Assembly: GCA_965242845.1 (NCBI GenBank)
Contig: CBDETC010000003.1
Coordinates: forward strand, 124,001-188,000
Source of the DNA: RHLJ01 sp965242845
GTDB lineage: Bacteria > Bacteroidota > Rhodothermia > Balneolales > Balneolaceae
Direction: 5' to 3'
DNA length: 64,000 bases
The translations under genes and the position numbers were made by a program. Positions 14,951 through 24,243 of the stretch are shown piece after piece. How positions within the stretch are numbered: the first letter of the stretch is position 1; each line of letters begins with the position of its first letter. The notes below the pieces were generated by a model, which saw nothing but the letters and a program-made list of their open reading frames with translations, was not told the origin of the DNA and made no database searches.

Positions 14951-17284
14951 TTGAGCCAGGTCGAAATTATAGAACCAGAAAAACGGGGACTTGTCGCGGT
15001 AATGTTTGCTGAAATTGCAAACTACTTTGCCATTGTCAGCCAGGATGAGCACCAGCTGAAGCGGGTGCAATCTTCGTTTATTCACCTAATAAAAGAAGTG
15101 GTGCAAAAGTTTGGTGGTGAGCTGGTTCAGAATTATGGGGAAGGGGTGTTGCTAACCTTTCAGAGCTCAATTCACGCGATGAGTGCAGCTAAGGAGCTCC
15201 AACAGTTGGGCCTTATCGAAAAGAACCTCAGCCAGAACATCAAAATTGGGATGCATATAGGAGACATTCTTTTTGATGATGGAGGAGTATTAGGAGATAG
15301 TGTTAATGTTGCGGCCCGTTTGGGAGCATTGGGAGTTGGCGGAAGTATCATTTTTTCGGAAAAGGTATATGATGACATAAAAAACCAGGGAGGCTTTACC
15401 CCTGTTTTTTTGGGAGAGTTTGAGCTTAAAAATGTAGCTGAGGCCCTAAAGGTATTTGCTCTGGGTAATGAAGGCTTGATTTTGCCAAGGTATGATCAGA
15501 TAAAGGCACAAAGAAGCAATTTCATAAATAGTATAGCCGTACTCCCGTTCCTGGATATCGGGGAATCATCCCAGGATAGTTTTCTAAGTGACGGAATCAC
15601 AGATGAGATTATTAATGGATTATCGAAGATTGAAGGGCTCAAAGTTACGTCCAGAACGTCCAGTTTCGCATTTAAAGGGAAATTTAATGACGTAAGAGTA
15701 ATTGGGAAAGAACTTGGTGTTGGCTCAGTTCTGGAAGGAACAGTGCAACGAGTGGGAGAGAAAATTAAAGTATCTGCAAGGCTTTATAATACCTCAGATG
15801 GCTATCGGGTTTGGTCTGATTCTTTTAATGGGAATATGACCGATGTTTTTGAGCTACAGGACCAGATAGCAGATAATATTAGCAGGCAGTTGAAGGCAAA
15901 CTTTACGGCTAGAAAAAAGCACCTAAAAGCGGCTCCTACACAAAATATTGAAGCCTACAATTTATACCTCGAAGCAAGGTATTATTGGAATAATGGATCG
16001 GTACAAGAGCTGAAAAGAGCCATCAGCTTGTTTAAAGAATGTCTTGAATTGGAACCTAATTTTAGCCTGGCCTGGTCGGGATTAGCTACAGCAAATGCAT
16101 ACTTAGGGGCTTATGGTCAGGCCCCAGCCAATGAAGTTTATCCTTCTGCCAAAAAAGCGGCTTTAAAAGCACTAGAGCTCGATCACAGACTTGCAGAATC
16201 ACAAATCGCACTGGCATTTGTAGAGTTTTTCTATGAATTGGATTGGGTGAAAGCAGGGATTTCTTTTGAAAGAGCCCTGGAGTTAAACCCTGGATCAGCC
16301 CAAGCTCATCATACCTATAGTTGGTATTTGTCGGCCATGGGAAGGCATAATGAGGCAATTAACGAAATTAATATAGCCCTTCATCTCGATCCTCTTTCAC
16401 CCTCCATTTCGACCTACTTAGCTGAAGCTTACTTCTATGCAGAAGATTATCAGGCGGCCCTTGAGCAATACAACAAAGTGCTGGAGCGGTACCCAAATCA
16501 CAAAAGGGCGCTGGAGTTTAAGGCCAGGATATTAAGTACAAATGGGGATATCGAAGGGGCGTATGAGGTCTGGAAAAAGATAAAATCACTCAGCCTTGAA
16601 CCTAATCATGGGATATCAGGATTTGGGATTTATTATGGAGAAATAGGTGATAAAGAAAAGGCACAGGGGATTATTGAGATAGTGAAGGAGCGTGAGAAAA
16701 ATGAACCTCTGGTAAGTTTCTCTAATGATTATGCCTTCATTTATACAGCAATGGGAGAGTACGAAAAAGCCCTCGATGCACTTGAGAAATCATTCGAAAT
16801 CCGTTCAGGTGTTTTTACCATTTCTCTTCATCCCATTTTTGATCCTATGAGGGATAATCCGCGGTTCAAAAAACTGATGGATCAGATACGAAGAGGGCCA
16901 GCAAGTTCATTTGAGGATAAAAACCTTCCAACAACTGAAAGTGAAGATACAATTACGATAAAGTCAGAAATCAATGAGTATTTGAAACTTAGGAAAGGTT
17001 CAATCATTTATGTGGAAGCTGAGGGCAACTATTCAAACATAGTTTGGGAAGAAGAGGGGCAAGCAAGGAATAAACTCCTTCGTATTGTTATAAAAAAACT
17101 AGAAAGCCAGCTTATCAATCCCTTTTTAATCCGTTGTCATCGATCATTTATTATTAACCTGAATAAAGAATTTGAAGTCTTAGGAAATGCTCGAGGATAT
17201 CGGTTAAAGCACAAATTGGTGAATAAGGAGATTCCAATTTCAAGGGCTAAGGGAAGTGAGATAGTTTCTCTGCTAAACGGCTAA
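14951..17284 (+). CDS. Class III cyclase-like / TolB-like / TPR / LytTR fusion regulator
   Basis: A 777-residue soluble protein with four parts. Residues about 13-175 are a class III nucleotide-cyclase homology domain. Residues about 193-310 are the TolB/FlgO-like N-terminal domain often found in TPR cyclases (V-L-P-F-L-D-I-G, then F-L-S-D-G-I-T-D-E-I). Residues about 325-640 are TPR repeats. Residues about 670-775 are a LytTR DNA-binding domain (I-Y-V-E-A-E-G-N-Y, R-C-H-R-S-F-I-I-N-L, I-P-I-S-R). In the cyclase domain both metal Asp positions are Glu (E21 in F-A-E-I, E64 in G-E-G) and the usual Lys before G-D-G is Gln60; N119 and R123 of the transition-state motif are kept. Activity is therefore uncertain. 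It starts at TTG right after an in-frame stop. Confidence 0.88.
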   Translation: MSQVEIIEPEKRGLVAVMFAEIANYFAIVSQDEHQLKRVQSSFIHLIKEVVQKFGGELVQNYGEGVLLTFQSSIHAMSAAKELQQLGLIEKNLSQNIKIGMHIGDILFDDGGVLGDSVNVAARLGALGVGGSIIFSEKVYDDIKNQGGFTPVFLGEFELKNVAEALKVFALGNEGLILPRYDQIKAQRSNFINSIAVLPFLDIGESSQDSFLSDGITDEIINGLSKIEGLKVTSRTSSFAFKGKFNDVRVIGKELGVGSVLEGTVQRVGEKIKVSARLYNTSDGYRVWSDSFNGNMTDVFELQDQIADNISRQLKANFTARKKHLKAAPTQNIEAYNLYLEARYYWNNGSVQELKRAISLFKECLELEPNFSLAWSGLATANAYLGAYGQAPANEVYPSAKKAALKALELDHRLAESQIALAFVEFFYELDWVKAGISFERALELNPGSAQAHHTYSWYLSAMGRHNEAINEINIALHLDPLSPSISTYLAEAYFYAEDYQAALEQYNKVLERYPNHKRALEFKARILSTNGDIEGAYEVWKKIKSLSLEPNHGISGFGIYYGEIGDKEKAQGIIEIVKEREKNEPLVSFSNDYAFIYTAMGEYEKALDALEKSFEIRSGVFTISLHPIFDPMRDNPRFKKLMDQIRRGPASSFEDKNLPTTESEDTITIKSEINEYLKLRKGSIIYVEAEGNYSNIVWEEEGQARNKLLRIVIKKLESQLINPFLIRCHRSFIINLNKEFEVLGNARGYRLKHKLVNKEIPISRAKGSEIVSLLNG

Positions 17285-17287
17285 TAA

Positions 17288-17323
17288 TAAAAAAGCCTCT
17301 TCTTGTTAAGCAAAAAGAGGCTT
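17288..17323 (-). terminator. Intrinsic terminator of the alpha-oxoamine synthase gene
   Basis: The stem AAGCCTCTT (17293-17301) with AAGAGGCTT (17315-17323) is followed on the minus strand by six T's. The plus-strand side lacks a T-run, so it serves the minus-strand gene. Confidence 0.85.
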
Positions 17324-17343
17324 GAAAATGATAAGGACTGCAC

Positions 17344-18570
17344 CTAAGCAGTTAGCTTACTTGCGGATGCCATCACGAACTCTTTAATGGCCTCGAAAGC
17401 CACCAATGTTTTTTCGATATGAGCATCATTATGAGCAGCAGTAGGAATTAATCGAATCAGTACAATTCCTCTTGGTACTACCGGATAAGCTACACCACTT
17501 ACAAAAACTCCATGTTCTTCACGAAGCTTTCTCATAATGGCGGTACAAAGATCAGTGCTACCCTGAGTTAATACAGGAGTAACCGGGCTCTCAGAAGGAA
17601 GAACATTATAGCCGATCTTTTGAAGTCCTTCTCGCAACTTAATCGTGTTTTTCCAAAGAGTTTCTCTCCACTCTGGGTGGTTTTTAATCAACTCAAGTCT
17701 TTTTCTTGCTGTAACTACAATAGGAAGTGGTAGTGATTTAGCAAAAATCTGGCTTCGCGCATTTGCACGTAGGAATTTGATTACTCGTGGTTCAGAAGCA
17801 ACAAAAGCACCAATCAAGGCAGCTGCTTTTGCGAAGGTTCCAAAATAGATATCGATTCCATCCTGGCATCCTAAATGGGTTCCTGTACCAGAACCATCTT
17901 CACCAAGAGTCCCAAAGCCGTGAGCGTCGTCAACTAAAAGACGGAAAGGAACTTCTTTTTTGAGCTCAATGATCTCAGGAAGAATTCCTAAATCTCCAGT
18001 CATACCGAAAACTCCTTCGGTGACTACAAGAATAGAGGAATTGTCCTTTTTCTTGGCCGCAGCTCTGTATAACTGCTTTTTAAAGCTTTCGATATCATTG
18101 TGCTTAAATACCGATTTATCAGCCATTGATAGCTGCTTGCCATCCACAATACATGCGTGGCTCAATTCATCGTAGATAAGAAAATCATTTCGATCAACAA
18201 GAGAGTGGATAACACTCATAATACCCTGATAGCCATAATTAAGAAGCATAGCCTCAGGTTTGTGAATAAACTCAGCTAATTCTTCCTCAAGTGCTTCATG
18301 CTCGGTTGAATTACCAGTCATGAGTCGAGCTCCCATAGGGGCACTCAGGCTATATTTAGCTGTAGCTTCGGTATCTACTTTTTTAATTTCTTCGTTGCTA
18401 CCAATTCCAAGGTAATCGTTGATACTCCAAACGACCATATCTTTGCCGTTGAATTTCATTTCTGGACCCAGTGGCCCTTCTAGTCTTGGAAATGTGTAGT
18501 ACCCGTATCCTTCAGAGGTAAATGGCCCCAATGGGCTGGGGCGTTCTTCAAGCTTGTCAAATAAATCCAT
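17344..18570 (-). CDS. Alpha-oxoamine synthase (serine palmitoyltransferase-type PLP enzyme)
   Basis: A 408-residue fold-type I PLP enzyme of the family that condenses an amino acid with an acyl thioester (AONS, KBL, ALAS, SPT). Visible features are the PLP-binding D-D-A-H-G-F-G (214-220) and the Schiff-base Lys at about K248 in T-F-A-K-A. Members of this Bacteroidota subgroup (start x-P-L-G-x-x then W-S-I-N-D-Y-L-G) are annotated variously as KBL, AONS or serine palmitoyltransferase. The neighbouring ACP, GNAT acyltransferase and mini-FAS genes favour the first step of sphingolipid synthesis, or of sulfonolipid synthesis with cysteate as the amino donor. No bio or tdh gene is nearby. A palindromic operator lies just upstream. 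Confidence 0.85.
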   Translation of the reverse strand: MDLFDKLEERPSPLGPFTSEGYGYYTFPRLEGPLGPEMKFNGKDMVVWSINDYLGIGSNEEIKKVDTEATAKYSLSAPMGARLMTGNSTEHEALEEELAEFIHKPEAMLLNYGYQGIMSVIHSLVDRNDFLIYDELSHACIVDGKQLSMADKSVFKHNDIESFKKQLYRAAAKKKDNSSILVVTEGVFGMTGDLGILPEIIELKKEVPFRLLVDDAHGFGTLGEDGSGTGTHLGCQDGIDIYFGTFAKAAALIGAFVASEPRVIKFLRANARSQIFAKSLPLPIVVTARKRLELIKNHPEWRETLWKNTIKLREGLQKIGYNVLPSESPVTPVLTQGSTDLCTAIMRKLREEHGVFVSGVAYPVVPRGIVLIRLIPTAAHNDAHIEKTLVAFEAIKEFVMASASKLTA

Positions 18571-18592
18571 GCAGAAACTAGATTGCTAAGAG

Positions 18593-18608
18593 ATTACTAA
18601 TTAGTTAG
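18593..18608. promoter_or_regulatory. Palindromic operator candidate (ACTAATTAGT core)
   Basis: The perfect 10-bp palindrome ACTAATTAGT (18596-18605), in a slightly larger imperfect palindrome, lies 25-35 bases upstream of the alpha-oxoamine synthase ATG. The same core occurs twice near 50.7 kb. Its size and position suit a TetR-like repressor site; the regulator is not in this window. Confidence 0.5.
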
Positions 18609-18749
18609 TGAAAGTATAGTTTTTGAAAGGTGTAAAAATACGCAAATATCAAATCAACTAAAAAGATGCTTTAAACTTAGTTTTCTGTGGTTAGCTGTTA
18701 AAGGTTTCATAAAAAAACCAGGCCAGAAGCGAAGACTATCCCGAACTCA

Positions 18750-18793
18750 AAAAAGAAGTAAAGAGACTTCCTGGTAGGTTGTTGTTCCAGGAA
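18750..18793 (-). terminator. Probable terminator of the LVIVD lipoprotein gene
   Basis: A 7-bp stem, TTCCTGG (18768-18774) with CCAGGAA (18787-18793), lies just after the stop. On the minus strand it is followed by a T-rich but interrupted stretch ending in six T's, so it is weaker than the others in the window. Confidence 0.5.
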
Positions 18794-18800
18794 AGGGAGC

Positions 18801-20159
18801 TCAGAAAGTTGGTTTTAGAATGAATAAACCATCTGCAATATCACTAACTATAACTACCCCGCTGTCAAAGAAAGGGTAATTACTCCAGGCTCCTGTGAAC
18901 CCACGTTGATCTCCTCCGGGTTGAGTATCAAAATGTCCCACAGGAATAAGTTCTGCGTCAGATAAATCTCCAAGTCTAAAAGCTCTTAATCCAGAGGTAT
19001 AATTGGATTGGTAAACGATATTATCCTTTATATATAAATTGTGATCTATAGAAGGAGTGTCATGAGTATAATGCCCAATAAAAGTTGGCTCTTCTAAGTT
19101 CCGGACATCCCAAATATAGGTTTTTGTATTCCTTCCAAGGTTTCCTTCATCAATTTCATCATTCATTAAGAAATAGGCATGATCTTCAGTCAACCAGCCC
19201 TGATGAGAGTATTGCATTTCTGTAGCACCACTAAACCCTATGGTTGCAGGATTCTCTTTATCAGAAACGTCAGCTATAACAACAGCTCCTTCAGCTGAAC
19301 CAAAACATAATTCTTTTCCTGAATGCTCTGAATCGGGCCCATCATAATTGACGCATTGGGTATCATGCTGATACCCAATACCCACACTTATAGCACTAGG
19401 AAGTTCTGTTTCAGGATCAAAATAACAGCCCGCAAAAGTAGGAGATAAGGGAGAGTTAACATCAATGATATGTAATCCGGTTTCTTCTCTGGAGCCACAA
19501 ATTTCTGAGGTGGTAATTCCAACAACATAAGCGAAACCGGTTTGCTCGTTTATTGCAATATTATGAGCATTAGCGAACCGATCATAAAGAACATCATGGG
19601 TAAAATTGAGGAACTCACCATCATAATCTCTCAGTTTAGTAAGGTCAAAAACCTGCATTCCGTGTGCCTGCCCATCACTAACAACAAATACATGGTTGTC
19701 AAATACTTTTAAATCTCTCCAGGTAGAACCCTCAGTGATATTCTTTGATGCCTCAGTTGTACCTATTCCTAAATAACAAGCAGGATATGCTTCACTTGGG
19801 TCAATGATCTTGAACTTTGCATTAATATTGGATTCCCCAAGTTTGCCCACAACTACAGGGTTATTCGGATCAGAAATATCCACAAAACTTACCCCATCCG
19901 TTAAACCAACAAGGGCATATTCTTTATTCGTTTGAGGATCAGTCCATCCCCATATATCATTAAGCCTTGTTCCACCTAAGTCTTCAGTAGAAACATGGGC
20001 ATACATATCGAAGTTACTACAGGAAAAAGCTCCAGCTGCTGTACCATCCTCGCAGGGAGAAGAAGCATCGATTCCTGAATTTCCATTATCAGATTTGCAT
20101 CCGGAAATAAAGACCAGAACCAGAATTAAAGAGAAGGGGATGTAAGAAGAAAACTGCAT
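18801..20159 (-). CDS. Choice-of-anchor B (LVIVD-repeat) lipoprotein
   Basis: A 452-residue lipoprotein with lipobox V-F-I-S-G-C (Cys21) after a hydrophobic signal. The mature part is a beta-propeller-like chain of LVIVD units, seen as repeated D-G-V-S-F-V-D-I-S-D-P-N-N-P-type segments, with H-G-M-Q-V-F-D-L-T-K-L-R in the second half of the N-terminal region. This matches the choice-of-anchor B family, whose members use different surface anchors; here the anchor is a lipid. Eight or so Cys residues in the mature part may form disulfides. Function is unknown; the protein is likely on the cell surface. It is transcribed alone. Confidence 0.88.
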   Translation of the reverse strand: MQFSSYIPFSLILVLVFISGCKSDNGNSGIDASSPCEDGTAAGAFSCSNFDMYAHVSTEDLGGTRLNDIWGWTDPQTNKEYALVGLTDGVSFVDISDPNNPVVVGKLGESNINAKFKIIDPSEAYPACYLGIGTTEASKNITEGSTWRDLKVFDNHVFVVSDGQAHGMQVFDLTKLRDYDGEFLNFTHDVLYDRFANAHNIAINEQTGFAYVVGITTSEICGSREETGLHIIDVNSPLSPTFAGCYFDPETELPSAISVGIGYQHDTQCVNYDGPDSEHSGKELCFGSAEGAVVIADVSDKENPATIGFSGATEMQYSHQGWLTEDHAYFLMNDEIDEGNLGRNTKTYIWDVRNLEEPTFIGHYTHDTPSIDHNLYIKDNIVYQSNYTSGLRAFRLGDLSDAELIPVGHFDTQPGGDQRGFTGAWSNYPFFDSGVVIVSDIADGLFILKPTF

Positions 20160-20320
20160 AATCTTAATCGTAATAATTAAACTAAACTACGAAAAATAGC
20201 TTTGAATATTTTAGCAGGAGAAATTAATGGAATATTAAACTTCAATAAGTGTAGTTATTGGGGTGTGAATTTTGATTCTATGTAAATACATTACCTGTTT
20301 AAGATGATTGGTCAATAGTT

Positions 20321-20845
20321 ATGTTACTCCTTCTCAAATACATTGCAAAGCTTCTAAAAGCGCTCGCCTCAGAAGCCTCTCCTGGACAAATTGCCGGAGG
20401 ATTAATTTTAGGGATGATTATCGGGCTTACCCCCCTTATGTCCCTTCATAACCTCTTAATATTGATTCTGATTATCATATTAAAAGTAAACATAGGCATG
20501 GCCATTTTAAGTTTTATCGTATTTAGTGGCTTTGCTTATTTGGCTGATCCGCTATTTCATGCATTTGGTACCTGGTTATTAGAATTAGAAAGTATGAGGC
20601 AAACCTGGACAAGCATGTACAATAACGAATTTTGGGCCATCACTAAATTCTACAATACGGTAGTATTGGGAAGCTTTTTAATAGCTCTTGTTCTATGCAT
20701 TCCGATGTTTCCAATCGCTAAGGTAGGTGTGGTTCAATATCGTACTCATATTCATGAACGCGTCATGAAAACGAAATTGATGAAGATGCTAAAAGGCACA
20801 AAGTTATATTCAATCTATCAAACAGTAAGCAGAGTGAGAGGCTAA
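20321..20845 (+). CDS. TIGR03546 / DUF2062-like membrane protein
   Basis: A 174-residue membrane protein with an amphipathic N-terminus, a G-Q-I-A-G-G-L-I-L-G-M-I-I-G-L-T-P-L segment and three to four hydrophobic helices. It is the small partner in the known TIGR03546/TIGR03545 pair, and the larger partner starts one base after its stop (TAA-G-ATG), so translation is coupled. Role not established. The 161-base upstream gap holds a TAGCTTTG at 20197, but it is too far away and lacks a -33 element. Confidence 0.85.
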   Translation: MLLLLKYIAKLLKALASEASPGQIAGGLILGMIIGLTPLMSLHNLLILILIIILKVNIGMAILSFIVFSGFAYLADPLFHAFGTWLLELESMRQTWTSMYNNEFWAITKFYNTVVLGSFLIALVLCIPMFPIAKVGVVQYRTHIHERVMKTKLMKMLKGTKLYSIYQTVSRVRG

Positions 20846-20846
20846 G

Positions 20847-22700
20847 ATGAGAGTTAAAGGCGTTATTTTCGTACTAATCATAGCAGCACTGTTTTTTGGA
20901 GCCAGCTTTATAAGTCTTGATTCCTATGTGGAATCGCAAATCGAATACCAGGCAAGTGTAGCAAATGGAGCAATGGTTGAAGTTGATGGATTAGAGATAA
21001 GTCTTGCCGAACTAAAAATCAGATGGGACCGACTTCAGGTGACCGACCCGGAAAATACCTGGCAAAACTCATTCGAAACCGGAGAAGCTGAGCTAGACTT
21101 TTTATTCTGGCCGACTCTTTGGGAAAGTGTAATAATCGAAGATGTAGTTTTAAAAGATTTTAAGTTCGAAACGGAAAGAGAGACGGATGGATATTTTGAA
21201 ATACCTGAACCAGATGAAGGTGACGGGGAACCAAAAGAACCGGGTTTTATCGAGGAGGCTTTTGGGGAGATTTCAGCAGAAGCAAAAGAAAATGCACAAG
21301 CTGAGTTTTTTGATATTAAGGATGACATCAATACGGACAGTTTACTAGCAGCAGTTGATCTAAAAGCTCCGGATAGAATTGATTCCCTTCGGAATGGACT
21401 TTCTCAGAACTACGAAAAATGGGATAGTACCTTCGCAACAATCAATATTGATGATGAGACGGCCAGAATTCAGGAAACGTTAAATGGAATTGATACCAAG
21501 AACCTGAAGAAAGTAGAGGAAGCACTAACTGCTATTAAAAAGGTTGATTTGCTAACCAAACAGGTAGATTCATTAAAAACCCGCGCCCAAACCATTCAGT
21601 CTGATTTTCAACAAGATTTTGGGAGCTCTCGATTTAGTACTTCTCAAATTGACGAGTGGATCAGAGATGATTTCGATCGTGCTGCAAAAATGGCAAAGCT
21701 TCCGACTATTGATGCCCAGAATATCGCCCAGTCTTTGTTTGGGGAAGAGTTATTCTCTGACTATGCCGGATATCTCAAATATGTAGCTATGGCAAGGGAG
21801 TATGGAAGCAGGTTTACTGGAGGCGATGATGAAGAAAAGATCGAACGCTATGAAGGCAGAGATTATAAATTCAGTGATAAGTATGATTGGCCAAGGCTTT
21901 GGATCCAAAACATCGATTTATCGGGTGAGACGAAATCAGCACTACAACTAGCCGGACAAATTACGGACATAAGTACAGATCAGGATAAAACAGAAAAGCC
22001 GATATTATTTGATCTAAGTGGCTCTGACGAAAGCAATAGAAGTATGAAGCTGGCCGGGCAATTCAATTATCTGGAGGAGCTTCCCAAAGAAGACATTTCA
22101 TTCCAGTACGCTGGTTTCGATTTAAGCGGTACTAAATTATCGCCCTCTGAATTACTCCCTTACCCACTTCAACAAGGGGTGGGAGAAGTAAATGCTTCAC
22201 TTAGTATAATCGACAAGCGTATTGAAAGCGAAATTCAATATTTAAATAAAGATCTGGCATTCGACTTTGGTGAGGGCAGACCTGAAAACAGGGTAAAACA
22301 GTTAATACAGGATGCGGTAGAAGGCACCGAACAAATTGATATTACCGCTCTGGTTGATAATGTAGATGGTCCGCTTGATGTAAGAATCCGATCGAATATT
22401 GATAACCTGTTTGTGGATGCCTTAAGAGGAAGTATTAGTAAACAGGTAGAAGACGCCCGAAATAAAATAGAGTCTGAAGTTCAATCCAGGATTGGAAATA
22501 AAAAGGAAGAATTACTCGCCTTTAAGGATGAAAAAGAAGCAGAGCTTCGTTCTCAATACGACCAATTAGAAGCGAAAGTAAATGAGCAGCTTCAAATCGT
22601 TGAGAAAAAGAAACAAGAGTTAGAAAAGCGTAAAAAAGAAATTGAAGACGAACTTAAAAACAGGGCGACAGATGCCATTCGGAGTAGAATAGGCTTCTAA
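20847..22700 (+). CDS. TIGR03545 family (AsmA-like) protein
   Basis: A 617-residue protein with one N-terminal transmembrane anchor (V-I-F-V-L-I-I-A-A-L-F-F-G) and a large exported domain. Its start resembles AsmA-like chorein-type proteins (repeated V-x-V-D-G-L-x-I-S, then D-V-V-L-K-D-F). A central helical region (residues about 150-300) is followed by more beta-rich sequence, and residues about 535-610 form a highly charged coiled coil ending in A-I-R-S-R-I-G-F. AsmA-like proteins are implicated in phospholipid movement across the periplasm; applying that here is inference. It ends 5 bases from the convergent acyl-carrier-protein gene of the lipid operon. Confidence 0.85.
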   Translation: MRVKGVIFVLIIAALFFGASFISLDSYVESQIEYQASVANGAMVEVDGLEISLAELKIRWDRLQVTDPENTWQNSFETGEAELDFLFWPTLWESVIIEDVVLKDFKFETERETDGYFEIPEPDEGDGEPKEPGFIEEAFGEISAEAKENAQAEFFDIKDDINTDSLLAAVDLKAPDRIDSLRNGLSQNYEKWDSTFATINIDDETARIQETLNGIDTKNLKKVEEALTAIKKVDLLTKQVDSLKTRAQTIQSDFQQDFGSSRFSTSQIDEWIRDDFDRAAKMAKLPTIDAQNIAQSLFGEELFSDYAGYLKYVAMAREYGSRFTGGDDEEKIERYEGRDYKFSDKYDWPRLWIQNIDLSGETKSALQLAGQITDISTDQDKTEKPILFDLSGSDESNRSMKLAGQFNYLEELPKEDISFQYAGFDLSGTKLSPSELLPYPLQQGVGEVNASLSIIDKRIESEIQYLNKDLAFDFGEGRPENRVKQLIQDAVEGTEQIDITALVDNVDGPLDVRIRSNIDNLFVDALRGSISKQVEDARNKIESEVQSRIGNKKEELLAFKDEKEAELRSQYDQLEAKVNEQLQIVEKKKQELEKRKKEIEDELKNRATDAIRSRIGF

Positions 22701-22705
22701 CCCTC

Positions 22706-22963
22706 TTATTTTTCTTCAAGCTTTTTGAGGATAGTTTCAATTACACTTGCCCCAGTTGTCATGGTCTGAAGTTCTTCATCAGAAATCATGATATCAAATT
22801 CATTTTCTATATCAATAATAATATCGATGACGTGCATTGAGTTTATTCCGAGTTCGTTTGTAAGATCCATGTCCAATGAAAATTCATCAGGCATATCCTC
22901 CTCAGGAATATAGCTTTCAATAATCGTTTTTAGTTTTTCTGAAAGTTCTTCTTTTGAAATCAT
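22706..22963 (-). CDS. Acyl carrier protein
   Basis: An 85-residue acidic four-helix carrier protein. The phosphopantetheine site is S42 in L-G-I-N-S-M-H; the common D-S-L is replaced by N-S-M, showing it is a specialised carrier rather than the housekeeping AcpP. It is the last gene of the six-gene minus-strand lipid operon, 2 bases after the ketosynthase stop. It should carry the acyl chain elongated by its neighbours, and perhaps deliver it to the GNAT acyltransferase or the oxoamine synthase. Confidence 0.92.
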   Translation of the reverse strand: MISKEELSEKLKTIIESYIPEEDMPDEFSLDMDLTNELGINSMHVIDIIIDIENEFDIMISDEELQTMTTGASVIETILKKLEEK

Positions 22964-22965
22964 GT

Positions 22966-24243
22966 CTAAGTAACTTTTTTCAAGATTATGCAGCTATTGG
23001 TATCACCAAAAGCAAAGCTGGTTTTAGCAACCACATTTACTTCGGTATCAATTGCTCCATGACTCGGAATCTTTTCCTCTGGAATCAGTTCTTTTATTTT
23101 TGGATGAATAGGGTCTGAATTAATGGAAGGATGTACAAAGTTGTGTTCCATTTGTAAACAACATGCCACTAACTCTATGGAACCTGCAGCCCCTAATGAA
23201 TGACCTATCATCGATTTTAGGGAGTTAATGTAAGGAAAATCTGCCTCTTTTAAGCCCAGGACTTTTTTCCAGTTTGCGACTTCTAAAGGGTCAGCCATTG
23301 TTCCAGTTAAGTGTCCAGAGATTAAGTCGATTTCTGCTGGTTCAATGCCACTCATTTTAATGGTTGTGTCTATACAGCGTTGAACACCAATCGAATTTGG
23401 AGCGACCATACTTCCTCCCATTCTTTGAGCTCCTGAGTTTGCAAAGCCTCCAATAATTTCAGCATAGATATGGGCACCGCGTTTTTTTGCCTCTTCATAA
23501 TCTTCTAGAATCAGCATAGCACCACCAGTACTGGGGACAAACCCGCGCGCTTCGGCGCTTAGTGGTCGGGATGCCTTTTCAGGGTTATCATTGGAGTTTC
23601 GAACTAAAATGCGCATAGATTCAAATCCAGCCCAGGAACTAGGCCCTTGTCCTTCAGTACTTCCACAAACCATTCGTTTGGCCCTGCCGTCTTTGATCCA
23701 ATTATAGCCCATAATCACAGATTCAGTACCGGTGCTACAAGCTGAAGAATTAGAAGCTATCCAGTTTCCCAAACCGAGCATACCAGAAACATACACAGTT
23801 GGTCCATTATTCATACGTTGCTCAGTAATTTTAGAACCAAGCTTACGGACCATTTTTTCATTATAAATCTTATGAAGCTGGCTGATAAGTTCATTATCCA
23901 TTGCAATAGACCCTGCTCCAATAATTGCGCCAGTATCCCAATCAATATCATCTTTTTCGGGAAGAGTTAACCCTGCATCTAACCATGCATCCTTGGCGGC
24001 AATAATCCCATATTTAATGGCTTCGCTGAAAAGAAATCTTTGTGAAACCTTGTCGATATAATCATCGATATTGATTGTATCAAGTTCAGGAATACCGCTA
24101 ATAGTCGTCTGGAAATCCAGCTTTTCCAAAAAGGGATCTTTTCTAATTCCCGAAACGCCATTCCTTATAGCATGAATGAAATTCCGAATGCCAATTCCAT
24201 TTGGAGAGACAACACCTAAACCTGTAATTACAACTCGTTTCAA
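22966..24243 (-). CDS. Beta-ketoacyl-ACP synthase (FabF-like)
   Basis: A thiolase-fold condensing enzyme with the Cys-His-His triad visible in S-S-A-C-S-T-G, S-G-H-L-T-G-T and M-I-G-H-S-L-G-A, and a C-terminal S-F-A-F-G-D-T-N. I place the start at a TTG (24243) that overlaps the upstream stop as TTGA, because it gives the usual N-terminus x-K-R-V-V-I-T-G-L-G. An ATG at 24294 would add 17 charged residues unlike the family and overlap the previous gene by 55 bases. It elongates acyl-ACP chains by decarboxylative condensation. Its length of about 425 residues is normal for FabF-type enzymes. Confidence 0.9.
   Translation of the reverse strand: MKRVVITGLGVVSPNGIGIRNFIHAIRNGVSGIRKDPFLEKLDFQTTISGIPELDTINIDDYIDKVSQRFLFSEAIKYGIIAAKDAWLDAGLTLPEKDDIDWDTGAIIGAGSIAMDNELISQLHKIYNEKMVRKLGSKITEQRMNNGPTVYVSGMLGLGNWIASNSSACSTGTESVIMGYNWIKDGRAKRMVCGSTEGQGPSSWAGFESMRILVRNSNDNPEKASRPLSAEARGFVPSTGGAMLILEDYEEAKKRGAHIYAEIIGGFANSGAQRMGGSMVAPNSIGVQRCIDTTIKMSGIEPAEIDLISGHLTGTMADPLEVANWKKVLGLKEADFPYINSLKSMIGHSLGAAGSIELVACCLQMEHNFVHPSINSDPIHPKIKELIPEEKIPSHGAIDTEVNVVAKTSFAFGDTNSCIILKKVT

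Noticed and set aside
20197..20204. TAGCTTTG as promoter of the TIGR03546 gene
   Set aside because: It matches TAnnTTTG but has no -33 TTG at the right spacing and would leave a leader of over 100 bases.
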